A stretch of DNA of 64,000 nt from Alternaria dauci. Its lineage: Eukaryota; Ascomycota; Dothideomycetes; Pleosporales; Pleosporaceae. Under the pieces are notes generated by a model that was given only the letters and a program-made list of their open reading frames with translations, had not been told where the DNA came from and made no database searches. Shown piece by piece: positions 22,652 through 33,403 of the stretch. Numbering within the stretch: position 1 is the stretch's first letter; each line of letters starts with the position of its first letter. A program made the translations under genes and the position numbers. Where the stretch lies: assembly GCF_042100115.1 (NCBI RefSeq), contig NC_091272.1:1736001-1800000 (forward strand). Reading direction: 5' to 3'.

Positions 22652-23289
22652 CATTTAGTACTAGGCTAGACCTCAAAGTGTTCTATGCGGATAGGTGTAT
22701 TCGGGCGTTTTAGGGGGAGTAAAAGCATCAAGATGACTAGCTATAGTATACCCGCATGTAGAATCTCATTCTTCCCACCCTAAACTTCATGTTGTTGATC
22801 CCGATCTCTGGCAGTGACGTGTTCAGACAGCACCGTGAGTCGTCGATTAGGCATATCTGTGGTGCCAACCTCACTCGGCCTTGACCTGAAAGACTGCTCT
22901 CTTGCAACAGTGCAGCTTCCTCTCAAAAGTTGCGACTGCGCTCGGAGCTGCCGAAGATTATCTCGTGACGTTGCTGCAGTGTCATACCATTCCAATGGCC
23001 TCCAAGGGTTGTTGCCCTTGCCACTTGGACTTGTTTGTTGTGACCTGAGAGCACCTTCCCGGACCTCAAAGCTTCACAGGGGTCGCCCATCCCTTGGCAC
23101 TCGTGCCTCCTCAGATAAAGTCCATCGCCGAGTGTTTATCATCTCCCTTCTGCCTGCACAATCTTCCTACACTCGTTTGGCACAATCATCCTCGCCCTCC
23201 TTAGCAACTGATCTGGTCCTCTGATCATCTTGCTCACCAGGTGCACTCTCTTATCCAATCTCACTTCAACCGCCAGTTCGACGATTGAA
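22652..23289. promoter_or_regulatory. Promoter region of the GPI-anchored protein gene
   Basis: This 638-bp segment lies between TAF5 and the wall-protein gene on the same strand. The last 200 bases are rich in C/T, as in many fungal promoters. No coding frame is supported. Confidence 0.5.
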
Positions 23290-25370
23290 ATGAAGGTCAC
23301 TCAGCTTGCCGCTCTCTTCGGAGGTACTGCTCTTGCAGTCCAGCCTCTTGCAGCTCCTCGTAAGTCATACCCTTCCTTCATATAGTCGCTGGTTACTATG
23401 GCTGCTCAATAGGGGAGCGATACTCTTGGATCCCAAACCGGTGATCGTGAACGTTCAAGCAACTCTGACATGTGAACAGGTGTCCAGCGCGCTCTCACAG
23501 ATACGGATTCCATGGTCGTTATGATCACGTCAACCCATCTAGTCTCCGAGATCTGCACGGACATTGCGAGCTGCCCTCCTTATACTACGACTGCTCAGAC
23601 ATCTGTAGTCCATGTCACTGCAACAACAACTATCTGTCTTCTCTCATCGACGCCTCCTGGGTATGGGCCACCTGCAACGACAGCTGCTCCTTCATCGGTT
23701 GCCAGTTCTATGTACCCTACCGAGTCTGCGGGTATCACTGTCAGCATCATTCCAGGTCCTTCAATCTCTCCTACCAGCTCCGGATATCCCAGTGCCTCTG
23801 CTACCCAGCCGAGTGCTCTACCAACAGACGCCTCGTCAAGCGCTCTGCCAACAGACGCCTCGTCGAGTGCCTATGCCACGTTCCCTAGTGTGAGCGTAAT
23901 CACTCCGTCGGAGTCTCACAGTGGCCCTGTCGTTGTTACTCTTACGTCCGTGTACCCCGGGTCAAGCGGTGTCATTGTGCTTCCTTCATCTACCTCCGTA
24001 GATGACATCGGTTCGTCTTATTCCGGTTCATCGACTGCAGTCAGTCCCATTGGCTCTTCGACTGGATACGTCGCACCTCCTGACAGCTCATTCGTCACAT
24101 CCTTGACGAACACAGCTCCCGTGATTACTGGTAGCTCAGTGGTCTCATCAGTGTCGTACCCAGGCTCTATTCCGTTCGGTAGCTCAGCAACTCCACCCTC
24201 CAGTAATGCCGATATCGTACCTACCCCATCAGTCGTGCCACCTTCAGGATCCAGTTCCGGCAACTCACCTTCAACACCAGGCTATGCTTCCTCTGGCTCA
24301 GCAGCTTCATCCTACAGTAACATCAATGTAGTACCTACCTCATTGGTCGCACCATCTTCGGGAGCCACTTCCAGTAACTCAGTTACTCCTTCGACTCCAG
24401 GCTATGCTCCTTCTGGCCCAGCAACCCCACCTAGCAGCAATACAGATGCTTTGCCTACTTCTCCCAGTGCCACTGGTATTGATTCATCGTCGAGTGGGTA
24501 CAGTGTTACGTCCAGCGTTTCAACTAAACTATCGAGCTCTTACACCGACGCTGTGCCGACTACTTTCACGGTCTCGTTGTCCATAGGTCCATCCTCAAGC
24601 AGATATACGCTGTCGTCAAGCATCTCGGCTATCCCTTCAAGCTCTGCTGGTATGTCTTCAAGTGGATACATTGTGCCGTCGGGTAGCTCAGACGCACCGA
24701 CAAGTACCGACACTGCCCTTCTACCTACTTCTCTCACAGCCTCTTTACCAGGTGCCAGCTCTGCCCCAACTTCCTCGAGTAAGCTCCTCACAGGCTCCGA
24801 GACGTACGTTGTGTCCACCTCCTTTCCGTCTGGTAGCTCCTCGGCCGCGCCTTCATCAGGTAGTTACTTTGTTCCATCCGGGACTGTCACAGAATCTTCG
24901 GACAGTGTCTCTGGCACCTATCCGGCTAGCACGTCTGCGACGTCTGGCTATGCTAACCCCTCGCCCTCAGCGGGTCCTAACTCTACCGTTGCCGATAGCA
25001 CGATTAGGATTACGAGCTACCAGACGCAGACGTTCACGTCATACGTCACTGCGAGACCTTCCTCAGCCGGGCCTGGGCCGCCTGGAAACAACACAAGTAC
25101 GAATACACAGGCGGTAGCGACAAGTTTCCCTTCAAGTGTTTCTGGTTATCCGTCTGGATCTGGGTATGTCTTGCAATCTTTTTGTACTTTTGAACATTCA
25201 CTGACTAGTCCTTTAGTTACCCATACCCATCCGGCGGCATCAACGGTACAATTGTTGCCCCCTTTCCCAGCTACATCGAAGTCCCCATCAACACAGGTCA
25301 TATTGTCGGCGCCGGAAAGAGCTCTCTTGTAGCAATTGTCATCGCTCTCGTCTTCGCTCATCTCGCATGA
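23290..25370 (+). CDS. GPI-anchored Ser/Thr-rich cell-surface protein
   Basis: Exons 23290-23359, 23480-25163 and 25217-25370 encode 635 residues. The start MKVTQLAALFGGTALA is a signal peptide. A short Cys-containing region (EICTDIASCPPYTT) is followed by about 480 residues of Ser/Thr/Pro/Gly with imperfect tandem repeats. The last exon supplies a small conserved-looking stretch (YPYPSGGINGTIVAPFPSYIEV) and a GPI signal: small residues GAGKSS followed by the hydrophobic tail LVAIVIALVFAHLA. This layout is that of heavily O-glycosylated wall or plasma-membrane proteins. No enzyme domain was seen. Without splicing of the last intron the GPI signal is lost. It converges with the TBCC gene. Confidence 0.85.
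23817..24480 (+). repeat. Internal repeats in the Ser/Thr-rich protein
   Basis: A near-perfect 27-bp direct repeat (two adjacent copies of ALPTDASSS, 23,817-23,870) is followed by two or three degenerate units of roughly 35-40 codons, each with an SN-x-VPTS-x-V/SP core and PGYA-SG (about 24,180-24,480). Unit boundaries are blurred, so copy number is approximate. Confidence 0.7.
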
Positions 25371-25757
25371 GTCAGCGACTTTACTCTTTCACGCAATCTG
25401 CTTTTGCCTGTGACGGAAGTATGCTGGGTAGGTGGGCCCGGTGGGACATTCTTGCATCGCGTATCGCGTCTAGCATGGAGCATCCTGGCTCTATACATAT
25501 AATTACCGTGGTTTCTTCGGGTAACAGGGTGATGGTACAATCTTTTTAGTGTTCTCTTAGCTAGGCAGGGTTTTCCTCACATGTACTACTAGTTACACGG
25601 CCGCAACAGATCAGCATACAATATACAACACCTTTTACTAAGGCCGTTAAAAACATCTTGGATGCACTGTGAAGTTCTGCTGAGGGCTTGTCGTGACGAA
25701 TGATCTGCCAGGCAGACACTGGTGACTCGACGGTAAACCAAATGGTCTCGTGGTCAT
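25371..25757. other. Convergent 3' region
   Basis: These 387 bp lie between the converging GPI-protein and TBCC stop codons. Nothing else was recognised. Confidence 0.5.
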
Positions 25758-26917
25758 TCATCGATACTGGATACCAACGGCTTTCAGGGTATCATCCAAA
25801 CTTTCATCGTTACCAGGTACCTTTTCCCTCCAAACATCCTCTGAAACACGTTCAGATGCAGGGAGTATGTTGAAATGCGGACTTGGCTCAGCCTTCAACC
25901 ACTTGAAGTCGTCGATCTGATCCCACCGATTCGCTGACTGCTCGATCTCCGGTGTTTTCTATACGACTATTAGAACTATCGCAACAACAAAGACTTCGAG
26001 TATCATAAGATCAACTCACGTAGCAATCGGGTAGTGGCGCAAATCTCAAGCCCTCACAGTCCTCAAAGATTGGTCGACTAGCACTATGCAGATACACATC
26101 CACGTCTTTGCTGCCATGGATACGGAACTGTCGGCATGCTGTTACTATGACACTATTGGAGACGTCTGTTATATGGATTGCGCCTGCGACTTGACCGGTG
26201 ATGATGAGCGAGGAGGTTATGGAGCGGAGGTAAAGAGCGGCGAAGGGTGCGTTGGCTTTTGTTGGGGCACTGAGATCGACGACACAGTGGGTGATATGGG
26301 ACACGGTTGGTGAGCTTGTGGTGTAGGGGGTCTGGGTGAGAGTTGTATGGGCGTGCGATTTGTTGGAGAGGGCCGACGTCCATGCATCAGTTTGCGCCGT
26401 TTCTTGATGTTTTTGTTGTGGTGGTGGCGGTTGTTCAGGTAGAGACGACGGTTGCGAGGTCGATGTGTTGGATGTCTCCGGTTTAGCTTGTGGTTTCGTC
26501 ATGTCCTTCCTTTTGTTCTTGAAATTGAACTTTTTGGGTGGATCGAAGCTGTTCCTCACACTTGACAATTTTTCACTCAACTTCTTGATCGCCTATACTT
26601 TCCTGTTAGCTCAGTCCTCACCTAGTCGCTTTCCGATGTGAACTCACTTCGCTATATGTCCGCTGATCATACGCAGGCAGAAGACTTGACGCGTCTTGGA
26701 CATCGTGGGACAATCGGTCTATGCCTGCGAGACAGTCGTCTATCGCTTGGTTGCGCTCGCCACCGGATGTGGACAGGGAAGACAGGCCTTCAATTTGCTT
26801 TTGGAGTGCTGGCCTATGTTATTTCAGTGTGTCCAATGCTGTTGGTTAGAACTACGCACTTGCGACATCCTGGTGGAATTGGCGGTAGAAGGTCTCTTTG
26901 AGGTTGGACTCGGCCAT
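25758..26917 (-). CDS. Tubulin-folding cofactor C (TBCC)
   Basis: Four exons (26917-26860, 26808-26648, 26592-26020, 25958-25758) encode 330 residues. The N-terminus (MAESNLKETFYRQFHQDVA) opens a helical spectrin-like segment (LQKQIEGLSSLS to YDQRTYSEAIKKLSEKL). The middle is a Pro/Gln-rich linker. The C-CAP/TBCC beta-helix carries AALYLRSITSSLIITGQVAGAIHI and, in VIVTACRQFRIHGSKD, the catalytic-finger arginine context QFRIH. The end is DFKWLKAEPSPHF. TBCC acts as a GTPase activator for beta-tubulin in the cofactor complex. The second acceptor choice (GGCCAG) is set by frame and by a CTAAC branch site. Confidence 0.92.
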
Positions 26918-27707
26918 TGTGCGCAGGATTTAGTTGCGGTATGGGTTGACTGGCCTGAATACGCTCAAAATTTAAGTTCTTATTCACCGCCTTGGAAAAC
27001 GTGCTGAACCTTGATGGGTTTTGAGAAAGGTTCACGCGTCATGTGGTTGGGGGTTTGGTGGGGTTGGAGAAGAGCGCGACAAAAACAGCATCATCACGCA
27101 GAACGCTGGACTACAAAACCCGAGACTTGGAATTCGATTGTGCTACAGTGAGAAAAGGGTTTCCAGGGAGCTTCTTCCTCAGCACTGTAGTAGCGAGTAC
27201 ATCTAAGGTAAAGGTGAAGCGACGCGATGTGGTCGAACTGGTGGGATGCACGCTACCCCGCATTTCACCAATAACATCTGGTATATCTACTATCACTGAT
27301 TGCAGAAGCGAGAATGTTATCCCCGACAGACACATTGTGTTCAGCAGTCGATGAGAGCTATCTGAATATCACGCCATATTGTGCGCCCTCCTCTCGTTGA
27401 TTTGACTAGATGGCCTTTAACAAAGCGGATAGCTGAAACCCAAGTTTGGACATGGCCAGCGCTGCATGGCTTGTGACATCAGTGTTCAGAATGTTCACCA
27501 ATTCATAAAAGAGTCTACTATTCTTTTTCTTTTCGTCCACGTTGAGGCTAAGAAGGTTCCGCCCACCACAGGTTTCTGCCAAAGGCAATGCCACAATCTT
27601 GATGAACAGTTTGATTGTCGAGATGGTATATACACGAGCCAGATGCAGCCCCGGTCTTTGTGATGAGGTATTTGTTGCGGTAAACTCCAAGGAAAGATGT
27701 GTTGCTT
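26918..27707. other. Intergenic between TBCC and NDUFA11 genes
   Basis: This 790-bp region holds the TBCC promoter and the 3' UTR of the NDUFA11 gene, both minus strand. Open frames of 60-100 codons occur on both strands without family features; none is called. Confidence 0.5.
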
Positions 27708-28459
27708 TTAGTCCGACTCTTGCGCTGCCTTGACGTCGATGCCGTACTTGTCCAACAGTCGTTGCCGCCTCCTCTCTTCGTAGCCGGGGCCATAGATTCC
27801 TAGGAGAGTCAGCCCCAGTGAGCGTGTGCTGTCCAGTGCTCAACATACCTCGTCCCTCGCCCAGTTGCTGGAGCGTCTCGGAGAGTGGCCGCCTGCGAAT
27901 CTTCTTGAGCTCCTCCCTGCGCTCGACCTCGCCATCGTCGTCGACCTGGTTCTTGATATCGCCTACACCGCGCATACCATTGGTGTATCGGTAGGCAGTG
28001 AGGACGGTAGAGAAGCATGCTCCGGCGCCGAGCATGAAGGGAAGGCTCCGCCCTGTGGTCCGTTAGTACCAGCGTATGCACGAGTGTCGGGCGTGTATGC
28101 GTACTGGCAATACCGACACCGCATCCAGCGACGAAACCAGCGACTGCTTCGCTGTAGCAGTCGTCCTTTTGTCGCAGGTTGCTGGTCGCGTCGAGGGTGA
28201 ATTGATAGGCGGCTCCCACGCCAGCTGCAGGTCAATTAGCTTCGTCCCGATGTGTCTTGCTGCAATTGGGGTGCTACGGACCGTACAGGGCGATTGTGCC
28301 TCCGGAGCGGGTGAGGATGCCCATGGCTCCGACATTCTGCTTGCGCAGTGTGTTCTGGACACCGGCAATGACGGCGCCGAGGGCCGTGGTCTGGAGAGTG
28401 GTATTCGCCGTGTTGGCGAGGGCATCCCGGGGGTGGAAGGTGGCGTGCTGGTCGGCCAT
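27708..28459 (-). CDS. Mitochondrial complex I subunit NDUFA11 (B14.7-like)
   Basis: Four exons (28459-28282, 28224-28105, 28052-27849, 27799-27708) encode 197 residues. The order is a short N-terminus (HATFHPRDALANTANTTLQT), glycine/alanine-rich membrane segments typical of the Tim17-like NDUFA11 fold (ALGAVIAGVQNTL, AGVGAAYQFTLDATSNLR, AVAGFVAGCGVGIA, LPFMLGAGACFSTVLTAYRYTNG), and a charged C-terminus ending in RLLDKYGIDVKAAQESD. The protein is an accessory subunit of NADH:ubiquinone oxidoreductase in the inner membrane. It shares a 504-bp divergent promoter with the UBP2-type gene. Confidence 0.88.
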
Positions 28460-28911
28460 GGCGGGCGGAGTGGGCGTGGGTGTCGTCGTGGAAGCTCTAT
28501 CGACGTCGTCGTTGAAGTCGGCTGCGGCACGATGCGCCAGAGGGCAAGCGTCTTGGCGCTCAGGGCTCAGGGCACTGCATCATCGCGCGCCGCGTCGTCG
28601 CATGGATTGTGGCGAGGCTCTTTGCCTCGCCGCTCGTGTCTCCCTGCTTCTACCTGCGGCCATGCATACAGTGGCCCTTGGCGTGAAGCTCACGTCGACG
28701 CGTGCGAGTTGTTCCGTTCCTTCTGGAACCTAGCACTGGCACGGTAGTGTATACTAGGCGGTTGCCGTCTGCGATGATGCCCTCGCGGTAAACGCTTCAA
28801 TCGCCCAGTTGCAACCTCTCCTCGCCCTTCTCCACCCATAATCGCCGTGCGTGCTGTGCTGTGCTGTGCTGCTCCACCTCGCCATCTGCCATCGATAACA
28901 CACAAGCTGCA

Positions 28912-28942
<31 letters not shown>

Positions 28943-28963
28943 TCGCTACCACGCCCAGCAGAC
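28460..28963. promoter_or_regulatory. Bidirectional promoter NDUFA11 / UBP2 with microsatellites
   Basis: 504 bp lie between two divergent start codons. The UBP2 side carries four copies of GTGCT at 28,851-28,870 and a run of CTG triplets at 28,912-28,940, probably within the UBP2 5' leader. Confidence 0.6.
28912..28940 (+). repeat. CTG trinucleotide microsatellite
   Basis: Almost ten uninterrupted CTG units lie 24 bp upstream of the UBP2 start codon. It is likely length-polymorphic. On the opposite strand it produces a poly-Ser or poly-Gln shadow frame, which is not a gene. Confidence 0.95.
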
Positions 28964-31900
28964 ATGGCGCCCGGTACTTTTTCCGCCCTCGTGCCACAAG
29001 CGTGTGCTAACCATGGCTGCCAGGCAAGACGGCGCCGCGGTTGCTCCAGGACCTCTTCACGTACGACCCGCGACACGAAGAACGCGCCGGCCGTAACCTG
29101 TTGACGAGCCCCCCGCCGCAACACGACAGCAAAGCCCCCGCCGTCCCTGCCGTGCCCTTTAGAAACTGCCGTCACAACCTCTTCACCAAGTCGGAGCAGT
29201 CGCTGTTACCCGTTGCAGGCCAAGACCCATCCTCGAGCACCGTATACAAGGTCGCCTCCTACTGCACAAAGTGTCGCTACCATGTCCATGTACTGGTCGA
29301 CCATCGCAACGATGCTGCCAAGGTCAAGTCGTGTGGCAAGGGAAACGAGGACTACGCCTTGCACCACTTCCTCTACCAAGGAGAGGATGACCCAAACGCC
29401 ACGGCCACGCTCGAGGCCCAGCTGCGGCCGCGCACCTATACCTTTCGCTGTTCTGCGCCAGAATGTGCCGTCCGCGTACGGATTAGCATGAAACCGCCCT
29501 GCTTCTCGGAGCACGACATCGAGACCTTGACAAACCAGGCTCAACTTAGAAGGCGATGGGAAACAGCCAAACAGATTGCCGGCGACCGAGCAGACACAAG
29601 CATGGCACGGAGGGTCGATGCTCCTGACTACCTGAACACGTACCTGCAAGACTCGTTGAAGCCAGCAAAGGGCAAGGCGCGCATCCCCCTGCTGAACAAG
29701 AAGTTTCTCAAGACTTTTGGCAGAGATTGTGACTCGATACTGAAACGTCTGGGCTTCGAGAAACACGAGGAACAAGACGAGGATACTATTGTAGAAGCCT
29801 GGTATCTTCCCAAGCCTGAGGAGGCCATGTCTCCTCTCGAGTCAACCCTGCGCAACAAGATCGAGGATGCTCGCTATGAATTGAACACCATAATCATGGA
29901 CATGCCAGAGAGCGAGCGCACCGGTTGCAGACACCAACCCATGTATCCTACCCCGTCACGGGGCGACATGGAAAGGGCATTAGCATGCGCGGATTGTATG
30001 TCCATGTACACGCTGCTCGTTACACAATGCGGATACTGACATGCTGCACAGACGCCAAGGTAAAAGGACGGGAGACACGCAGCACAAACCACGAAGAAGA
30101 TCATCCGTACGTCTTCTGCCTTCACCTTTACTTGTCCCCTGGATACTGACACAGGCAGCAGCTACTACGCTAGTCTAGGTGCCGTTGGTGACTTTGACGA
30201 CTCGTTGATCCTCTTCGCCTTTTCTCGACAAGGCGCTGTTGACATTGAGAACAAGGCGTATTATTTCGAATGCCTGCAGGATCTCGCAACCGGTCGCCAA
30301 AGTGACATGCTCGGGATGCAGGTAGCTATGCTGGCTTCACAGGGTCTCACAACCAAACGGGAGGCCGAGCGCGCATATCAGTACTTTGGTATCGACCCAA
30401 CACACGCAAGTGTAATAGGCGACGATCACATCATTGGGTGTTTCCGATCCCGGCTAGCCGATGTCAGCGTTATGCAAGCCGACGAGGCACGAAAGCAACT
30501 GCGAGTTCTGGGAGACGTGCGCGAGAGCGACAGGATACGAGCAGAAGCTTCGGGTTCTATTGAGACGTACGAACAAGCAATGGCCTTCTTCGACCTTGAT
30601 CCTAGCGTAGCTGACGATTTCGTTCCAACCATGTATTCGCTCAAGGTACCGTACACGGATTCCTACGTGGACTGCTTGTTGTCTACAACAATTGCTAACA
30701 CGCAAACTAGACTCAAGACAACCCTTCAAGCATAGAAACTGCAAGAAAGGCCGTGGAAATCATAGCAGAGACGCGCGATAGCGAACGACTACGCCATTTT
30801 GCCAAATTCGGGACGATGAGCGACCCTGAAATGGACATAGGCGACGCATACGCCCTCTTTGACCAAACCGACAGGACTGTCCCGCTAGATCCTGCAGTTC
30901 TGGAATCTGTTCTTAGCACGTATGAAATCGGCACAAGCGAGAGGTTAAGAATGGAGAAAGCGCATGCTCTCATCCAGCACGATCAATCACAGAGATTTGG
31001 CGACAATCATGTCAACCCGAATCGCTCAGAAGCCAGACGAAATCTCTACCCGCTCGACAAATGGCCAGTCGGGCTTCGCAATATCGGCAACACCTGTTAC
31101 CTCAATAGCGTACTTCAGTTCTTGTTCACCATCAAGCCTCTAAGAGACCTTATTCTCGATATCGAAAAGCATATGCAAGACCCTTCCCCGGAGGCATTGA
31201 AGAACAAGAAAGTTGGGCGCATGCTCGTCACATCCGAAAGAGTTTTGACGGCGCAGAAGTGTCAGTATAAGCATCCCTTGTTCCGGATCAAGATTAACTT
31301 TGGGCAGTCGTTCGTGAGTTACGAGCTCTCTTTGAGCGAATGATTACCGCTCCAACCGACACGGTACAGCCTGCGATAGATCTCGCCTCTCTCGCACTCT
31401 GTAAATCGGACAACCCTGTAGAATCGGCACAGGTGCCACCAACGGACAATACCGATCACACTGGTTTAGGTACCATCGATGGAGCAGCGGTCAGCGGACC
31501 CATGCTGCCACCTGCTGAAATGCAGTCGATTCCTGCAGAAGCCCCAGCAGGTTCAGTCATGACTGATGATGAGGCAAAGCCTGTGGATTCCGTCATGGAG
31601 AATACCGATGCAGCCCCAATTGCACGTGCTGACTTGGTCATGGCCAATGATGGTTTAGAAAGCAAGGGCGACAGCGACATACCTGCTCCGCCCACTCGAC
31701 CTCCCCCGATCCCACCACGAGCAGATCCTAAGCCGGCCATGAAGCCTGCCGTTCAATCAAGTACAAAGATTGGTCGGATCGAGGAGAGTGCCCGGCAGCA
31801 GGACGTCTCAGAAGTCATGGCCAACATATTCGATCTCATCTCCTGCGCCATAACGGGGGATGAGATTCTACGAGAAGGCGAGCAAGGAGACGCTATCAAG

Positions 31901-33160
31901 AAGCTATTCTTTGGTGATGTCACCACAGTCATGGAGAAACCAGATGGTGTACAGAAGGTCCAGGAGCTCCGAGATCATTTCCTTGTAGCTACTGGACAAC
32001 GAGATCGCTCACTCTATGCTACTCTTGACGAAGACTTTGGGCTAGTCGAGATAGAAGGTGGCAGTGGAACAAGATACGATTACGTCGAACAGGCTGCGCC
32101 GATTCAGATCATCAACGTGAAGCGGTTGCAATTCCGCAAGGGCCAGCCCGTATACGATCACTCGCACATCGGTCTGGAGAAGACCATGTATCTAGATCGT
32201 TACTTGGCGAGAACACCAACACTAGACGAAGCACAACTGCTAGAACTTCGCAAAGCGCAGTGGGCGAAACAGAAAGAGCTGCGCGAGCTAGACGCAAAGA
32301 GAACAAAGCTACAGACAACAGGCGTGGAGGGCATGAACCTACCTGACTGCCTAAAGGCCACGGGCGAGTTTGTTGACAGCCTCACTGAAGAGAAGTCTGA
32401 GCATGAGCAAACACCATCGCGGCAGGCATTCTTACCCACTCCACCTCCCGAACTCTCTGACGCCCTCCACACTCGGGCCACGGACCTCGCCGCCGATCGA
32501 TCAGGCATTGATGACCAGATGACCACGCTGGAGTCGGAAATCAACACCGTCTTCAAGGACTGTACTTCTGTTCCCTACCGTCTCCATGCTGTCTTTACGC
32601 ACCGCGGCGACACCAAAGGTGGCCACTACTGGATCTACATCTACGACTTCCAGAACAACGACTGGAGAGTTTATAACGACGAACAGGTAGATCCCGTTGT
32701 GGAGGAGGGTACAGTGCTCGACAAGGAGGGAGGATCCCGACCAAAGGTCAGCACAGGAGTGGTGTACGTGAGAGCTGATCTCGCGGACAAGTACACTGAG
32801 GCTGTATGTCGCCGACCTGAGAAATCCGAGGAGGGTACACAGGCGGATGTGGAGATGGAGGACGTTGCGAGTGCCGACGATGAAATGCCGGCGGTGGAAC
32901 CGGTGGAACTCAAGGACGTACCTGTCATTGAGGGTGTGGAAAAGGAGTAAGCTCTTCTTTTTCTGAGCCCCTGCTCCTTTTCCCCCCTTGTTGATTGTCC
33001 GTTTGCTGATTTTGGCTGTTATTCTAGCATGGATTTGTTACTCCAGGATGATTATGTGACCACTTCCCCGGAGAAGAGAGTAGGCGGGCGTCTAGAGTCT
33101 CCGACCAAGAGAGGCAGAGGCGATGTTGGGGTCAACGATGGACCTAATGGGATTGCTTGA
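28964..33160 (+). CDS. UBP2: Ubiquitin carboxyl-terminal hydrolase, UBP2 type
   Basis: Seven exons: 28964-28973 (10 nt), 29024-29995, 30052-30106, 30162-30645, 30711-31260, 31308-32946, 33028-33160; 1,280 residues. The N-terminal third has Cys pairs (YCTKCRYHVHV, FRCSAPECAVRV) and a winged region, then helical repeats. The USP domain starts at GLRNIGNTCYLNSVLQ (catalytic Cys codon 31,095-31,097) and closes with THRGDTKGGHYWIYIYD (catalytic His codon 32,624-32,626), with a long Pro/acidic insertion between them. UBP2 trims K63-linked chains with Rsp5/Rup1 in yeast. The first exon (M-A-P plus one base) is inferred because TAA blocks the upstream frame and a CTAAC/CAG intron end fits. Without the last intron the protein stops at 32,950. 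Confidence 0.93.
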
Positions 33161-33403
33161 TTAGAGAAGAATACGGCTAATGTGCCAACCGGGCTACGCT
33201 GAGCGTACGCAACGATGTTGACGGGCATGACTTATGAATTGCGCTTGGGTTGGCACTGGTATTGGTAACGGCTCAACAAATAAAAGAGGAATAATGCATA
33301 GCGACAGGAACCATTTTCGTGACTGGTGAAGGCTGATGTAGGATGACACGCATGTGACGCATTTTTTTCTCCTTGTCATAATCACTGAAGTCAGACATGA
33401 AGC
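33161..33403. other. Convergent 3' region UBP2 / RPAP1
   Basis: A 243-bp gap between converging genes; no other feature seen. Confidence 0.5.

Noticed and set aside
28690..29175. Minus-strand frame with poly-Gln/Ser across the CTG repeat
   Set aside because: Its length comes from the microsatellite; it overlaps the UBP2 start and has no conserved segment.
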